Origin: Paenibacillus pinistramenti
GTDB lineage: Bacteria; Bacillota; Bacilli; Paenibacillales; Paenibacillaceae
Direction: 5' to 3'
Assembly (NCBI RefSeq): GCF_005869875.1
Contig: NZ_VAWG01000004.1
Location: 124,001 to 188,000 of the forward strand
DNA: 64,000 nt
Made by a program: the position numbers and the translations under genes
Shown: piece by piece, positions 49,018-57,621 of the stretch
How positions within the stretch are numbered: position 1 is the stretch's first letter
How the letters are laid out: each line of letters opens with the position of its first letter
Notes under the pieces: model-generated
The model's input: the letters and a program-made list of their open reading frames with translations, nothing else
The model's database searches: none
Told to the model about the DNA's origin: nothing

Positions 49018-51924
49018 ATGTCTACAACCAATTATCCATTCCAGGATCCATCCCTTCCGCTGGAGGAGCGGGTGAATGACCTGGTTTCCCGTTTTACACT
49101 TGAAGAGAAAGTCGGCCTTATGATTCAATATCAGACGGCTGTTGAACGGCTTGGTGTGAAAGCGTATAAACACGGTACGGAAGCGGCCCACGGTATGGCC
49201 TGGCTGGGTGAAGCCACCGGTTATCCGCAGCCGCTTGGGCTTGGATGCACCTGGGATACCGAGCTGATGCAGCGAATTGGCAGCGCTATCGGCGACGAAG
49301 CGAGAGGCTTCTATAAACGTAATCCGGAGATTAACGGGCTTACCCTTTGGGCGCCGACGGTTGATATGGAGCGCGATCCGCGCTGGGGACGTACGGAAGA
49401 GGCATACGGCGAAGACCCGGTATTGGCGGGCAAGCTGACCGCTTCACTGGTTAAGGGCATTCAGGGCGACCATCCGAAATATTTGAAAGCGGTTGCGACG
49501 CTGAAGCATTTTATTGCCAACAATAATGAAGTGGGCCGCGGCGATCAGTCTGTCAGCATCGACCCGCGCAATATGCGTGAATATTATTTGAAAGCGTTTG
49601 AAATTCCGTTCAAGGAAGGCGGCGCCCAGTCTATGATGACGGCGTACAACGCGGTCAACGGCGTGCCGGCCAACCTGAATCCGGACGTTAATGGAATCGT
49701 CAAGCAGGAATGGGGCATGGACGGCTTTGTGGTCAGCGATGCTTTTGATGTATCCGGCACGGTCCGCGACCACGGCTATCTGGAGACACACAAAGAAGCG
49801 GTAGCCCGCTCTGTTAAAGAAGGCGGAATCGACAGTATTACCGATGACGGCGAGCTGATGAAGCAGTCGCTCCGCGAAGCGCTGGAGGAAGGACTTCTTG
49901 CGGAGAGCGATCTGGACGCCGCGCTGCGCAACACGTTCCGAGTGCGCTTCCGCCTCGGTGAATTCGATCCGGAGGAAGACAACCCTTATGCGGCGATTGA
50001 CGAGTCGGCGATTCTGCATCCCGACCATCAGAAGCTGGCACGCGAAGCGGCTGGCAAAGCGGCTGTGCTGCTGAAGAACAAAGGCGGTATTCTTCCGCTT
50101 CAGGCAGATAAGCTGAGCAAGGTTGCCGTTATCGGCCCGCTCGGCGGCATCGTCTACCGCGACTGGTACAGCGGTTCCCTGCCTTACGCGGTTACACCGC
50201 TGCAGGGTATTCAGGAGAAGCTGGCTTCTCACGGCGGGAAGGCCGTATTCAGCGGAGGAACGGACCGCGTGAAGCTGAAAGCGAAGCGCAGCGGCCGTTA
50301 CGTTCAGGTCCAGGACGGCGAGCAGGCTGCTTTGGCCGCTGCCGGCGAAGCCAGTGAGCAGGCGTCAGTGTTCGAGGTAACGGACTGGGGCTGGGGCAGC
50401 CATACCCTCATTGCCGAAGACAATGGACGTTATCTGACGACCGACGACCGGATCGTGAAGGCTTCGGCGGATCAGATCTGGGAGTGGTTCACGAAGGAAG
50501 TCTTCCTGGTCCGTCCGTCGGAAGAGGGAAGCGGCAAGGTGACCTTCTCGACCTGGAACGATATCCCGGTAACCGTGAATAATGAAACGGGCGAGTTGCT
50601 CGTGGGCAGCGGCAGCGCGGAAGAAACCGCCAATGAGATTAACGTGGCGGGTGCTGCATCTGTGGCCGGCGCCGAAGAGGAGCAGCTTGCCGCCGACGTC
50701 TTCGAAGTGGAGACGGTAACCGATAAATTCCAGGCAGCTAAAGAAGCTGCCGGTGATGCGGATCTGGCGGTTGTGTTTGTCGGCAACCATCCGCTGATTA
50801 ACGGCAAGGAAACGATGGACCGTCCGGACATCACGCTGCCGGAATCACAGGAACAGCTTATTAAGGAAGTACTGTCTGTGAATCCGAACACCGTTGTAGT
50901 GCTGGTAGGCAGCTATCCGTATGCCCTCAACTGGGCAGAGGAGCATGTACCGGCCATCGTCTATACGACCCATGTCGGCCAGGAGCTGGGCCATGCGGTA
51001 GCAGACGTTCTCTTTGGGGACGTGAATCCGGCTGGACGCCTGAACATGACCTGGTATAAATCGGTTGATCAGCTGCCTGAGTTCATGGATTATGACGTCA
51101 TTAAGGGCGGCAGAACCTACCGCTACTTCGAAGAGGATCCGCTTTATCCGTTTGGGCACGGCCTCTCTTACAGCACGTTCCGTTATGACGGGCTGAGTTT
51201 GGACCGTACCCAGGCCAATGCGGATAAGGACACCGAAATCGGCATTACCGTCCGCGTGACCAACACCGGAGACAGCGCGGGCGAAGAGGTCGTTCAGGTC
51301 TACGGCCATGCCGGACAGTCGCGTGTGAAGCGTCCGTTGAAGCAGCTGCTGGCCTTCCGCCGCGTGCTGGTGCAGCCGGGCGAGACGACAGAGGTAAGCT
51401 TCCAGCTGCCGCTCTCCGAGCTCGCGTTCTGGGACGTGACCCGCGAACGCTTCTGCATCGAGAACGGCACCTATACGTTCATGGCAGGCGCATCCTCCGC
51501 GAATCTGCCGGTAAGCGCAGCGCTGGACGTGCTCGGCGAAGTTGTTCCGCCGCGCGATCTGAAGCAGCCGGTGAAGGCCGTCAACTATGACGACTATGAA
51601 GGCGTGCTGATCGGCGAATGCCATGAAGGCGGAAGCGCGGTGGAAGTGAAGGACCAGCGCGGCTGGATCGCCTTCAAGGATGCCGAGTTCGGCGATGGCA
51701 CAGGCAGCGTGAAGCTCCGCGCGGCAAGCCAGACGGCCGGCACCGCCGAAATCCGGCTGCAGAGCCCGGACGGCCCGCTTGCAGGCAAGGCCGAGCTGAC
51801 CGCCGGCGGCGCGCAGGAATGGCGCGACTACACAGCCGCTCTGAGCGGTGTAAGCGGACGCCAGGACATTTACATTGTCCTGAGCGGCAAGGCTTCGCTG
51901 CGGATGGTTCAGTTTGAGCAGTAA
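49018..51924 (+). CDS. Large GH3 glycosidase with inserted beta-trefoil-like domain and CBM6-like C-terminus
   Basis: 968 residues; strong AAGGAGG ribosome site. GH3 barrel: FTLEEKVGLMIQYQ, TVDMERDPRWGRTEEAYGEDP, LKHFIANNNEVGRGDQS, nucleophile in FVVSDAFDVSG (Asp241). The second GH3 domain is interrupted at about residues 415-545 by a Gly/aromatic-rich insert (SGRYVQVQDGEQ, LIAEDNGRYLTTDD) resembling a fascin-like beta-trefoil, then resumes (DADLAVVFVGNHPLINGKET). A fibronectin-III-like domain and a CBM6-like domain (about 855-968) finish it. No signal peptide. Likely beta-xylosidase, glucosidase or arabinosidase; substrate undecided. Confidence 0.9.
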   Translation: MSTTNYPFQDPSLPLEERVNDLVSRFTLEEKVGLMIQYQTAVERLGVKAYKHGTEAAHGMAWLGEATGYPQPLGLGCTWDTELMQRIGSAIGDEARGFYKRNPEINGLTLWAPTVDMERDPRWGRTEEAYGEDPVLAGKLTASLVKGIQGDHPKYLKAVATLKHFIANNNEVGRGDQSVSIDPRNMREYYLKAFEIPFKEGGAQSMMTAYNAVNGVPANLNPDVNGIVKQEWGMDGFVVSDAFDVSGTVRDHGYLETHKEAVARSVKEGGIDSITDDGELMKQSLREALEEGLLAESDLDAALRNTFRVRFRLGEFDPEEDNPYAAIDESAILHPDHQKLAREAAGKAAVLLKNKGGILPLQADKLSKVAVIGPLGGIVYRDWYSGSLPYAVTPLQGIQEKLASHGGKAVFSGGTDRVKLKAKRSGRYVQVQDGEQAALAAAGEASEQASVFEVTDWGWGSHTLIAEDNGRYLTTDDRIVKASADQIWEWFTKEVFLVRPSEEGSGKVTFSTWNDIPVTVNNETGELLVGSGSAEETANEINVAGAASVAGAEEEQLAADVFEVETVTDKFQAAKEAAGDADLAVVFVGNHPLINGKETMDRPDITLPESQEQLIKEVLSVNPNTVVVLVGSYPYALNWAEEHVPAIVYTTHVGQELGHAVADVLFGDVNPAGRLNMTWYKSVDQLPEFMDYDVIKGGRTYRYFEEDPLYPFGHGLSYSTFRYDGLSLDRTQANADKDTEIGITVRVTNTGDSAGEEVVQVYGHAGQSRVKRPLKQLLAFRRVLVQPGETTEVSFQLPLSELAFWDVTRERFCIENGTYTFMAGASSANLPVSAALDVLGEVVPPRDLKQPVKAVNYDDYEGVLIGECHEGGSAVEVKDQRGWIAFKDAEFGDGTGSVKLRAASQTAGTAEIRLQSPDGPLAGKAELTAGGAQEWRDYTAALSGVSGRQDIYIVLSGKASLRMVQFEQ

Positions 51925-51960
51925 GCAGTAAGCAGTACAACAGTAAACAGTAAGCAGTAA
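51918..51960. repeat. 7-bp GCAGTAA repeats at the GH3 stop
   Basis: Several near-copies of GCAGTAA begin inside the last codons and stop of the GH3 gene and run to its terminator. Confidence 0.85.
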
Positions 51961-51970
51961 AAAGTATAAA

Positions 51971-52011
51971 GACCGGGCTTCCCTAACGGGCGGCCCGGTC
52001 TGTTTTTTTTT
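51971..52011 (+). terminator. Terminator after the large GH3 gene
   Basis: Stem GACCGGGC/GCCCGGTC (51971-51978 with 51993-52000) followed by TG and an eight-to-nine T run. Confidence 0.92.
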
Positions 52012-52021
52012 ACATGACGGC

Positions 52022-52879
52022 CTAACTCCACTCCTCCAGGTAGTCTGCTGCAAACTGGGCCAGCTGAACAGGCGGCCTGCCCAGCAGCCCCTCCAGCTCC
52101 GTGGTGACCCTGCTCGCCATGCCGAAACGGGTGGTGAGATAGAGGACGGCCATGACATTTACATATCCCTTCGGCAGTCCCCTGGACAGCATGGCTTTGC
52201 GGAACTTAGACAGGGACGGATTGGAATACGTAATCCTCCTGCCGAGCACCTCACTAAAGATGTGCGCCGCATCGCTGTAGGTAAGGGCTTCAGGCCCGGT
52301 CAGGGAATAGCTGCGTCCGTTATGCCGCTCAGGCTCGATCAGAATGCGCGCAGCCGCTTCTCCGATATCCCTAGTATCAATAAAGCTGACCTTGGCGTGT
52401 CCCGCAGGGATAAGAATATCGCTGTGCTCCTTGATATCCATCCGGTGCGGCCCCGTCAGGTTCTGCATGAAGAAGCTCGGCCGCAGAAACGTATAGCCGA
52501 TTCCGGACTGCCTGATGTATTTCTCAATCCGGTGGTGAGGCGGAAAAGGATTGCGTTCAGCCCCGAGCAAAGACACAAATACGATATGGAGAATCCCTTC
52601 GGACCGGGCTGCATCAATAAAGGGATAGAGCTGCTCCGGCTTGTTCAAGGCTGGCGGACGGATTAACAGAATCCGGTCTGTTCCGGCAAGAGCGTCCCTG
52701 TAGGTCTCCGGATTTAAAAAATCAAACCGAACCGCCTCTATGCCGGGTCCGATAATTGCCTTGGCCCGCTCCGGGCGGGTGACCGCTGCCTTGACCACCC
52801 GGCCTTTTTCCTGAAGCCATTTTGCTGCATACAAGCCTATATTCCCTGTCGCTCCGGTTACCAGAATACCTCTCCTCAT
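52022..52879 (-). CDS. NmrA/QOR2-type NAD(P)-binding oxidoreductase
   Basis: 285 residues. The Rossmann motif is GILVTGATGNIGLYAAKWL, with the NmrA-like HIVFVSLLGAERNPFPPHHRIEKYIRQSGIGYTFLRPSFFMQNL segment broken by typical atypical-SDR residues and no classical YxxxK. These proteins sense redox nucleotides or reduce quinones. It follows a MarR regulator with 21 bp between the genes, so MarR likely controls it, a common layout for quinone or electrophile stress response. Confidence 0.9.
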   Translation of the reverse strand: MRRGILVTGATGNIGLYAAKWLQEKGRVVKAAVTRPERAKAIIGPGIEAVRFDFLNPETYRDALAGTDRILLIRPPALNKPEQLYPFIDAARSEGILHIVFVSLLGAERNPFPPHHRIEKYIRQSGIGYTFLRPSFFMQNLTGPHRMDIKEHSDILIPAGHAKVSFIDTRDIGEAAARILIEPERHNGRSYSLTGPEALTYSDAAHIFSEVLGRRITYSNPSLSKFRKAMLSRGLPKGYVNVMAVLYLTTRFGMASRVTTELEGLLGRPPVQLAQFAADYLEEWS

Positions 52880-52900
52880 ATCCTTCTTCCTCCAATGTCA

Positions 52901-53347
52901 TCAAGATTCAAGATTGCGGATCATTGTAAGCAGAACCTCTTTAGCCTGCTTGATCTGTTCAGCGGACAGTCCCTGCAGGGCCTGTTCCAGGGTGATGTCC
53001 GTGTCCTGTACCAGTCTAGGAAAAATCGAACCGGCCTCCGGGGTCAAGAACAGCAGCTGGGATCGGCGGTCGGCCGGGTTGCGTTCAATCCGGAGCAGGC
53101 CTTTTTTCGACAACCGGTCAATAACGCCTGAAATCGTAGGACGGTCGGCGAGGAGCCGTTCTGCTACATGGGCAGGTGTGATGGTCCGGGCTTCCTCAGG
53201 AAGCATCTCCTGGTTATGCAAATCGCGCAGAACGGCCCATTGGGTAGCGGTGAGTTCATATTCGTTCAGCTTCTTGTTAAGGTCCCACTTTAAGAGAAGA
53301 GCTGCTTTATTGAGAAGATATCCCATGTTATTTTCATTCGGTTCCAT
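52901..53347 (-). CDS. MarR family transcriptional regulator
   Basis: 148 residues with the winged helix at about 35-110 (LTATQWAVLRDLHNQE, ITPAHVAERLLADRPTISGVIDRLSKKGLLRIERNPADRRSQLLFLT), the standard MarR signature including the wing Asp-Arg-Arg. An inverted repeat in its promoter region (53421-53434) is a good operator. It precedes the NmrA-like gene in the same operon. Confidence 0.94.
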   Translation of the reverse strand: MEPNENNMGYLLNKAALLLKWDLNKKLNEYELTATQWAVLRDLHNQEMLPEEARTITPAHVAERLLADRPTISGVIDRLSKKGLLRIERNPADRRSQLLFLTPEAGSIFPRLVQDTDITLEQALQGLSAEQIKQAKEVLLTMIRNLES

Positions 53348-53420
53348 GACTTGTTCCTCCGGTTGCTTTGGGATGCAGTATCTTGTACCGGTCCGCTGCT
53401 AGATAGTTATTGTGCATATA

Positions 53421-53434
53421 GTTAGTGTACTAAC
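53421..53434. promoter_or_regulatory. MarR-type operator palindrome upstream of the marR-oxidoreductase operon
   Basis: GTTAGTGTACTAAC: perfect 6-bp arms around a 2-bp centre, about 75 bp upstream of the MarR start. On the minus strand it overlaps a TTGTTA box and lies just before a TATATG, so binding would block the promoter. The TTAGT-ACTAA form is common for MarR-family sites. Confidence 0.7.
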
Positions 53435-53472
53435 AAAATGCCGTCTTGTAAATAACCTGCCTGCAGCACAGG

Positions 53473-53506
53473 CACACCTTTAACACAAGCACACCTTTAA
53501 CACAAG
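53473..53506. repeat. 17-bp tandem duplication
   Basis: Two exact copies of CACACCTTTAACACAAG (53473-53489, 53490-53506) between the marR promoter and the TPR protein gene. Confidence 0.92.
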
Positions 53507-53620
53507 CTGACAACAGGGGCCCGAATAGGCGGCAAGGCTGCGTGACCGATGCACTGGAGTGCCCCTCCTCCCGGATGGTATAATTTACATTGAAAAAAAT
53601 AGCAGCGGGGGGCATATGGG

Positions 53621-54667
53621 ATGAACGAGGAGCTTCGGGCACAGCTGGAGGCCTATCATGAGGCTGATGAATATGAGCAGATTGTGGAGACCATTGAAGG
53701 AATACCGGCGGAGGACAGGGGTTATGAGCTGGTCAGCCATTTAGGCAGGGCGCTGAATAATCTGGAGCGTTATGAGGAAGCGGCCGCGCAGTTTCTGACG
53801 GTTGCGGAGGAAGGCAGGGATGACCCGCTCTGGCACTACCGGATCGGGCTTGCTTATTATTATTTGGAGCAGTATGACGATGCCGAACGGGAATTTAAGC
53901 TTGCGGACCAGCTGGATCCGGGAGATGAGGATACTTTGGAGTTCCTGGAATGGATCCGCGCGAAAAAGGATGAAGCAGCAGAAGGAGAAGCCGAATCCGG
54001 CTCCGGAGAGTCCGCTCCGTCCGGCGAAGGGGCTGCTGTTGAAGGCTCTGCGCCAGCTGAGGAGTCTGCTGGCTCTGATGCTGCTGGCTCAGAAGGCTTC
54101 GTTTCAGAAGGCTCCGTTCCGCTTCATGAATCAGCGGGCAGCGTGACGCAGGCTGCTGTCCAAGCCCAAACTGGCTCATCTGCCGATTTGGAAGAGGGGG
54201 GCTTCTGGGACGACATCGCGGAGGCTGCTGATAAATACGTGATGGCCCCGCCTTCAGACGAGCTGGTTGCTTCCGTAGAAGAGGAGCTGGTATTTAAGCT
54301 GCCGGCTTTCTATGTACAGCTGATGAAGGAGCACAACGGCGGAGTGCCGCGCAGACGGACATTTGCTGTACAGAATGGAACTTCCGCTCAGGCCGTGGAG
54401 ATCGCTTCCCTCTTGGGCATCGGGCGAGACAAGAGTTATTCGCTCTGCGGAGACCGCGGCAGCAGGTACCTGATGGAGAAAGACGGTTATCCGGAATTCG
54501 GCGTCATTATCTGCGAATGCCCGTCCGAACAGGGCGTGGTAATGCTTGACTACCGCGAAGCCGGAAATGACGGCGAGCCTGAGGTGGTTCATGTGGACAA
54601 GACGGACCGCAATAAAGTTACACGCCTTGCGCCTGATTTTGAGAGCTTTGTACGGGGGCTGATGTAG
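53621..54667 (+). CDS. TPR-repeat protein with SMI1/KNR4-family C-terminal domain
   Basis: 348 residues. The N-terminal about 110 residues hold tetratricopeptide-like helices (YELVSHLGRALNNLERYEEAAAQFL, LWHYRIGLAYYYLEQYDDAEREF). An acidic Glu/Ser/Gly-rich linker (about 120-185) follows, then SMI1/KNR4 motifs: PPSDELVASVEEELVFKLPAFYVQLMKEHNGGVPRR and GVIICECPSEQGVVMLDYRE. SMI1/KNR4 domains are frequent in toxin-immunity proteins of polymorphic toxin systems, but no toxin gene is nearby. The TPR fusion may dock partners. Start ATG follows GGGGGG. Confidence 0.87.
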   Translation: MNEELRAQLEAYHEADEYEQIVETIEGIPAEDRGYELVSHLGRALNNLERYEEAAAQFLTVAEEGRDDPLWHYRIGLAYYYLEQYDDAEREFKLADQLDPGDEDTLEFLEWIRAKKDEAAEGEAESGSGESAPSGEGAAVEGSAPAEESAGSDAAGSEGFVSEGSVPLHESAGSVTQAAVQAQTGSSADLEEGGFWDDIAEAADKYVMAPPSDELVASVEEELVFKLPAFYVQLMKEHNGGVPRRRTFAVQNGTSAQAVEIASLLGIGRDKSYSLCGDRGSRYLMEKDGYPEFGVIICECPSEQGVVMLDYREAGNDGEPEVVHVDKTDRNKVTRLAPDFESFVRGLM

Positions 54668-54708
54668 GCTGCTGTACAAGCACAGCGGCCTGTTCTCCCC
54701 GAACAGAC

Positions 54709-54744
54709 AAAAAAGCCGTCTGTCGGCCAAAGCCTGACAGACGG
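54709..54744 (-). terminator. Terminator after the polyamine operon
   Basis: Nine-bp stem CCGTCTGTC/GACAGACGG (54716-54724 with 54736-54744). The A-run 54709-54714 is a T-tract for the minus strand. It lies about 80 bp past the nspC stop. Confidence 0.88.
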
Positions 54745-54824
54745 TGGTATAAAAAGAACGTACGATCCATATATTTGGAACAAGAAACTTTTTCGATCTG
54801 TGACGTAAAATCCGTATATCCAGG

Positions 54825-55952
54825 TTAAGCAAGACGCATCTTGAAATCCTCATATCCGAACTCGTGCAGGACTTTGCAGTCTCCCGATTTCTCTTTGAGC
54901 ACAAGAGCCGGAAGCGGCATGCCGTTAAACGTCGTGTTCTTCACCATGGAGTAGATGGCCATGTCGCCAAATACGAGACGGTCGCCCGGCTTTAGCGGCT
55001 CATCGAAGGAGTAGTCGCCGATGTTGTCGCCGGAAAGGCAGGTCGGCCCGCCAAGACGGTAGGTGTAAGCTTTCTCGCCCGGCTCGCCGGAACCAAGAAG
55101 CGGCGGACGGTAAGGCATCTCCAGCACGTCAGGCATATGGCAGGAAGCCGATGCATCGACGATAGCGATGTCCATGCCGTTCTTCAGCGTATCCAGCACG
55201 GTTGTGACCAGGTAGCCCGCGTTCAGCGCGACAGCTTCACCCGGCTCAAGGTAGACCTTCAAGCCGTATTTCGTCTGCATCCGTTTGATGCACTCTTCCA
55301 GCAGCGGGATATCATAATCTTCTCTCGTGATGTGGTGGCCGCCGCCAAAGTTGATCCATTCCATTTGGGACAGATAAGGCCCAAACTTCTCTTCGATGGC
55401 ATCCAGGGTAGTCGACAAGTCATCCGAGTTCTGCTGGCACAGCGTGTGGAAATGCAGCCCGGAGATCCCGTCAAGCAGCTCAGGACGGAAGTTCTCGATC
55501 GTTACGCCGAATCTGGAGCCGACGGCGCATGGGTTGTAAATGTCGTGTCCTACCTGGGTGGAGCATTCCGGGTTGATGCGCAGACCGATTTTCTTGCCGG
55601 CTGCAAGCACCTTGGCCCCGTATTTCTCCACCTGGGAGAACGAGTTAAAGATTATATGGTCGCAGAGCGTAATAATCTCGTCAATTTGATCTTCGCGGTA
55701 AGCGGGGGCAAAGACGTGATTCTCTTTGCCCATTTCATCGTGGCCGAGGCGGGCCTCATAGAGGCCGCTGGACGCGGTGCCGCTCAGGTATTTGCCGATC
55801 AAAGGATAGGTCGTGTACATCGAATAAGCCTTCTGCGCCAAAATGATGCTGGCACCTGTGCGTTCCATGACGCCGGCCAGAATCTTCAGGTTCTTCTCCA
55901 GAAGCTCTTCATCGACTACATAACAAGGAGTGGGCAGGTCTTCAAATCGCAT
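54825..55952 (-). CDS. nspC: Carboxynorspermidine/carboxyspermidine decarboxylase
   Basis: 375 residues. It belongs to the alanine-racemase-fold PLP decarboxylases: the PLP lysine is Lys41 in ILAQKAYSM, the specificity helix region is GLHFHTLCQQNSDDL and the C-terminal catalytic Cys region is GPTCLSGDNIGDY. It removes the carboxyl group from carboxynorspermidine or carboxyspermidine, the last step of the SAM-independent route to norspermidine or spermidine. Its ATG directly abuts the stop of the upstream synthase, so the two are coupled. Confidence 0.95.
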   Translation of the reverse strand: MRFEDLPTPCYVVDEELLEKNLKILAGVMERTGASIILAQKAYSMYTTYPLIGKYLSGTASSGLYEARLGHDEMGKENHVFAPAYREDQIDEIITLCDHIIFNSFSQVEKYGAKVLAAGKKIGLRINPECSTQVGHDIYNPCAVGSRFGVTIENFRPELLDGISGLHFHTLCQQNSDDLSTTLDAIEEKFGPYLSQMEWINFGGGHHITREDYDIPLLEECIKRMQTKYGLKVYLEPGEAVALNAGYLVTTVLDTLKNGMDIAIVDASASCHMPDVLEMPYRPPLLGSGEPGEKAYTYRLGGPTCLSGDNIGDYSFDEPLKPGDRLVFGDMAIYSMVKNTTFNGMPLPALVLKEKSGDCKVLHEFGYEDFKMRLA

Positions 55953-57203
55953 TTACTTAACGACCTCTGCTTCCCGCTGCTCGGACTTCTTGTCTTCCGG
56001 ATAAGCGTCAACGATTACCGGATTGAAGTCTTCGACCCAAGGAAGTCCCCACTTGTTCAGTGCGTCCATGAATGGATCCGGATTGAACTCTTCCACGTTG
56101 TAGACGCCTGGTTTGTTCCAGTGGCCCTGCAGAATCATCGCTGCGCCGATCATGGCTGGAACGCCGGTTGTGTAAGAAACTGCCTGAGAGCCCACTTCTC
56201 TGTAGCATGCTTCATGGTCACAAACGTTGTATACATAGTAAAGTTTCTCTTTGCCGTCTTTCTTGCCTTTAAAGATACAGCCGATATTCGTTTTGCCCTT
56301 CGTACGTGGTCCAAGAGATGCCGGATCAGGCAGAACAGCTTTCAGGAACTGCAGCGGAATGATCTGCTTGCCTTCAAATTCGATTGGCTCGATGGAAGTC
56401 ATGCCGACATTCTCAAGCGCCTTCAGGTGTGTCAGGTAGCTTTGGCCGAAGGTCATGAAGAAACGGATGCGTTTCAGGCCCGGGATGTTAGCTGCCAGGG
56501 ACTCCAGCTCTTCATGGTACAGCAGGTACATGTCTTTCTCGCCGACTTCAGCAAAGTTGTAGACGCGTTTGATCTCCATCGGTTTCGTCTCAATCCACTC
56601 GCCGTTCTCCCAGTATCTTCCGTTCGCGGAAACCTCGCGGATGTTGATCTCAGGGTTGAAGTTGGTGGCGAAAGGATAGCCGTGGTCGCCGCCGTTGCAG
56701 TCCAGAATGTCGATATATTCAATTTCATCAAAATAATGCTTCAGAGCATAAGCGGAGAATACGCCTGTTACGCCAGGGTCAAAGCCGCTGCCGAGCAGAG
56801 CGGTGATGCCGGCTTTCTCGAAGCGCTCGCGGTATTCCCACTGCCATTTGTATTCGAACTTCGCTGTATCTTCCGGTTCATAGTTCGCTGTATCCATGTA
56901 GTGCGTTTTGGTTGCCAGGCAGGCGTCCATAATGGTCAGATCCTGATAAGGCAGAGCCAGGTTCATCACGATGTCCGGCTTCACTTCGTTGATCAGAGCG
57001 ATCAGCTCGTCAACATTGTTGGCGTCAACCTGAGCTGTCGTGATTTTTGTTTTGCCGCCGTCAAGCTTAGCTTTCAGTTCGTCACATTTGGACTTCGTGC
57101 GGCTTGCGATGCAGATTTCCTCAAATACTTCGCTGTTTTGAACACATTTGTGGACGGCTACAGAAGCAACTCCGCCGGCTCCGATAATAAGCGCTTTTCC
57201 CAT
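55953..57203 (-). CDS. Carboxynorspermidine/carboxyspermidine synthase (saccharopine dehydrogenase family)
   Basis: 416 residues from an ATG after GGAGAA. The Rossmann start GKALIIGAGGVASVAVHKC, then IASRTKSKCDELKAKL and ALLGSGFDPGVTGVFSAYA, are typical of saccharopine-dehydrogenase-like enzymes that condense aspartate-semialdehyde with diaminopropane or putrescine using NADPH. Its pairing with nspC makes the polyamine role secure. The frame stays open another 67 codons upstream, but that region holds a terminator hairpin and no ribosome site, so the shorter start is right. Confidence 0.94.
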   Translation of the reverse strand: MGKALIIGAGGVASVAVHKCVQNSEVFEEICIASRTKSKCDELKAKLDGGKTKITTAQVDANNVDELIALINEVKPDIVMNLALPYQDLTIMDACLATKTHYMDTANYEPEDTAKFEYKWQWEYRERFEKAGITALLGSGFDPGVTGVFSAYALKHYFDEIEYIDILDCNGGDHGYPFATNFNPEINIREVSANGRYWENGEWIETKPMEIKRVYNFAEVGEKDMYLLYHEELESLAANIPGLKRIRFFMTFGQSYLTHLKALENVGMTSIEPIEFEGKQIIPLQFLKAVLPDPASLGPRTKGKTNIGCIFKGKKDGKEKLYYVYNVCDHEACYREVGSQAVSYTTGVPAMIGAAMILQGHWNKPGVYNVEEFNPDPFMDALNKWGLPWVEDFNPVIVDAYPEDKKSEQREAEVVK

Positions 57204-57256
57204 TTCTCCATTCTCCTCTTCATCTTTTTTGTTCAAAAATCCGGTCATCAACAAAT

Positions 57257-57304
57257 AAAAAAGCAAGTGAACAAGACGCATCAACTGCGCACCATCACTT
57301 GCTT
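57257..57304 (-). promoter_or_regulatory. Leader terminator (attenuator) of the polyamine operon
   Basis: On the minus strand a 10-bp stem AAGCAAGTGA/TCACTTGCTT (57295-57304 with 57261-57270) with an inner GCGCA/TGCGT hairpin is followed by a T-tract, giving a complete Rho-independent terminator 54 bp before the synthase start. Placed between any upstream promoter and the first codon, it would stop transcription unless relieved, most simply by polyamine level or translation. Confidence 0.75.
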
Positions 57305-57474
57305 GCGATAAATTCGATATTAAGAAAGCCCTGAAAATGACCGGACAAACCCGGCATCCATCAGCCATAAAAAACCCTGTTATGGATAAGCTCTTAATAT
57401 TCAAATATATCGGGTTGGGATCAGAGTCTATTTAGCAAATAATTCGCCTTTACCACTCTTATTGACCGTTTCAC

Positions 57475-57621
57475 AAGTTGATGTGCAGATGCACTGGTTG
57501 TAAAGTAACCAACTTATAAAATTTGAGCTTTTAACTCAATCAATAAGGCAACAAGAGTTGCCAATCGGCATTTGACCCGGCTGTCCGTATGGCCTTAACT
57601 TCTCTTGGAGAAGTGGTCAAA
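57475..57621. ncRNA. Cluster of perfect inverted repeats, candidate structured leader RNA
   Basis: Within 147 bp: a possible three-way junction closed by AAGTTG/CAACTT (57475-57480 with 57510-57515) holding GTGC-AGAT-GCAC; TTGAG/CTCAA (57523-57539); GGCAAC-AAGA-GTTGCC (57547-57562); and TTTGACC/GGTCAAA (57571-57577 with 57615-57621) enclosing ACTTCTC/GAGAAGT (57598-57614). All can fold on either strand. On the minus strand it would lie upstream of the polyamine attenuator; on the plus strand it would precede the GNAT gene. No known riboswitch consensus was recognised. Confidence 0.5.

Noticed and set aside
55137..57311. A 724-codon plus-strand open frame opposite the polyamine genes
   Set aside because: It mirrors two well-supported minus-strand genes, has no ribosome site and no recognisable domain; an antisense artefact of codon bias.
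57204..57404. In-frame upstream extension of the polyamine synthase by 67 codons
   Set aside because: It would translate through the leader terminator; no ribosome site, and the family begins with the GKALIIGAGG Rossmann strand.
57204..57620. T-box or lysine riboswitch in the polyamine leader
   Set aside because: No T-box antiterminator sequence (GGGTGGNACCGCG-like) or lysine-box words were found.
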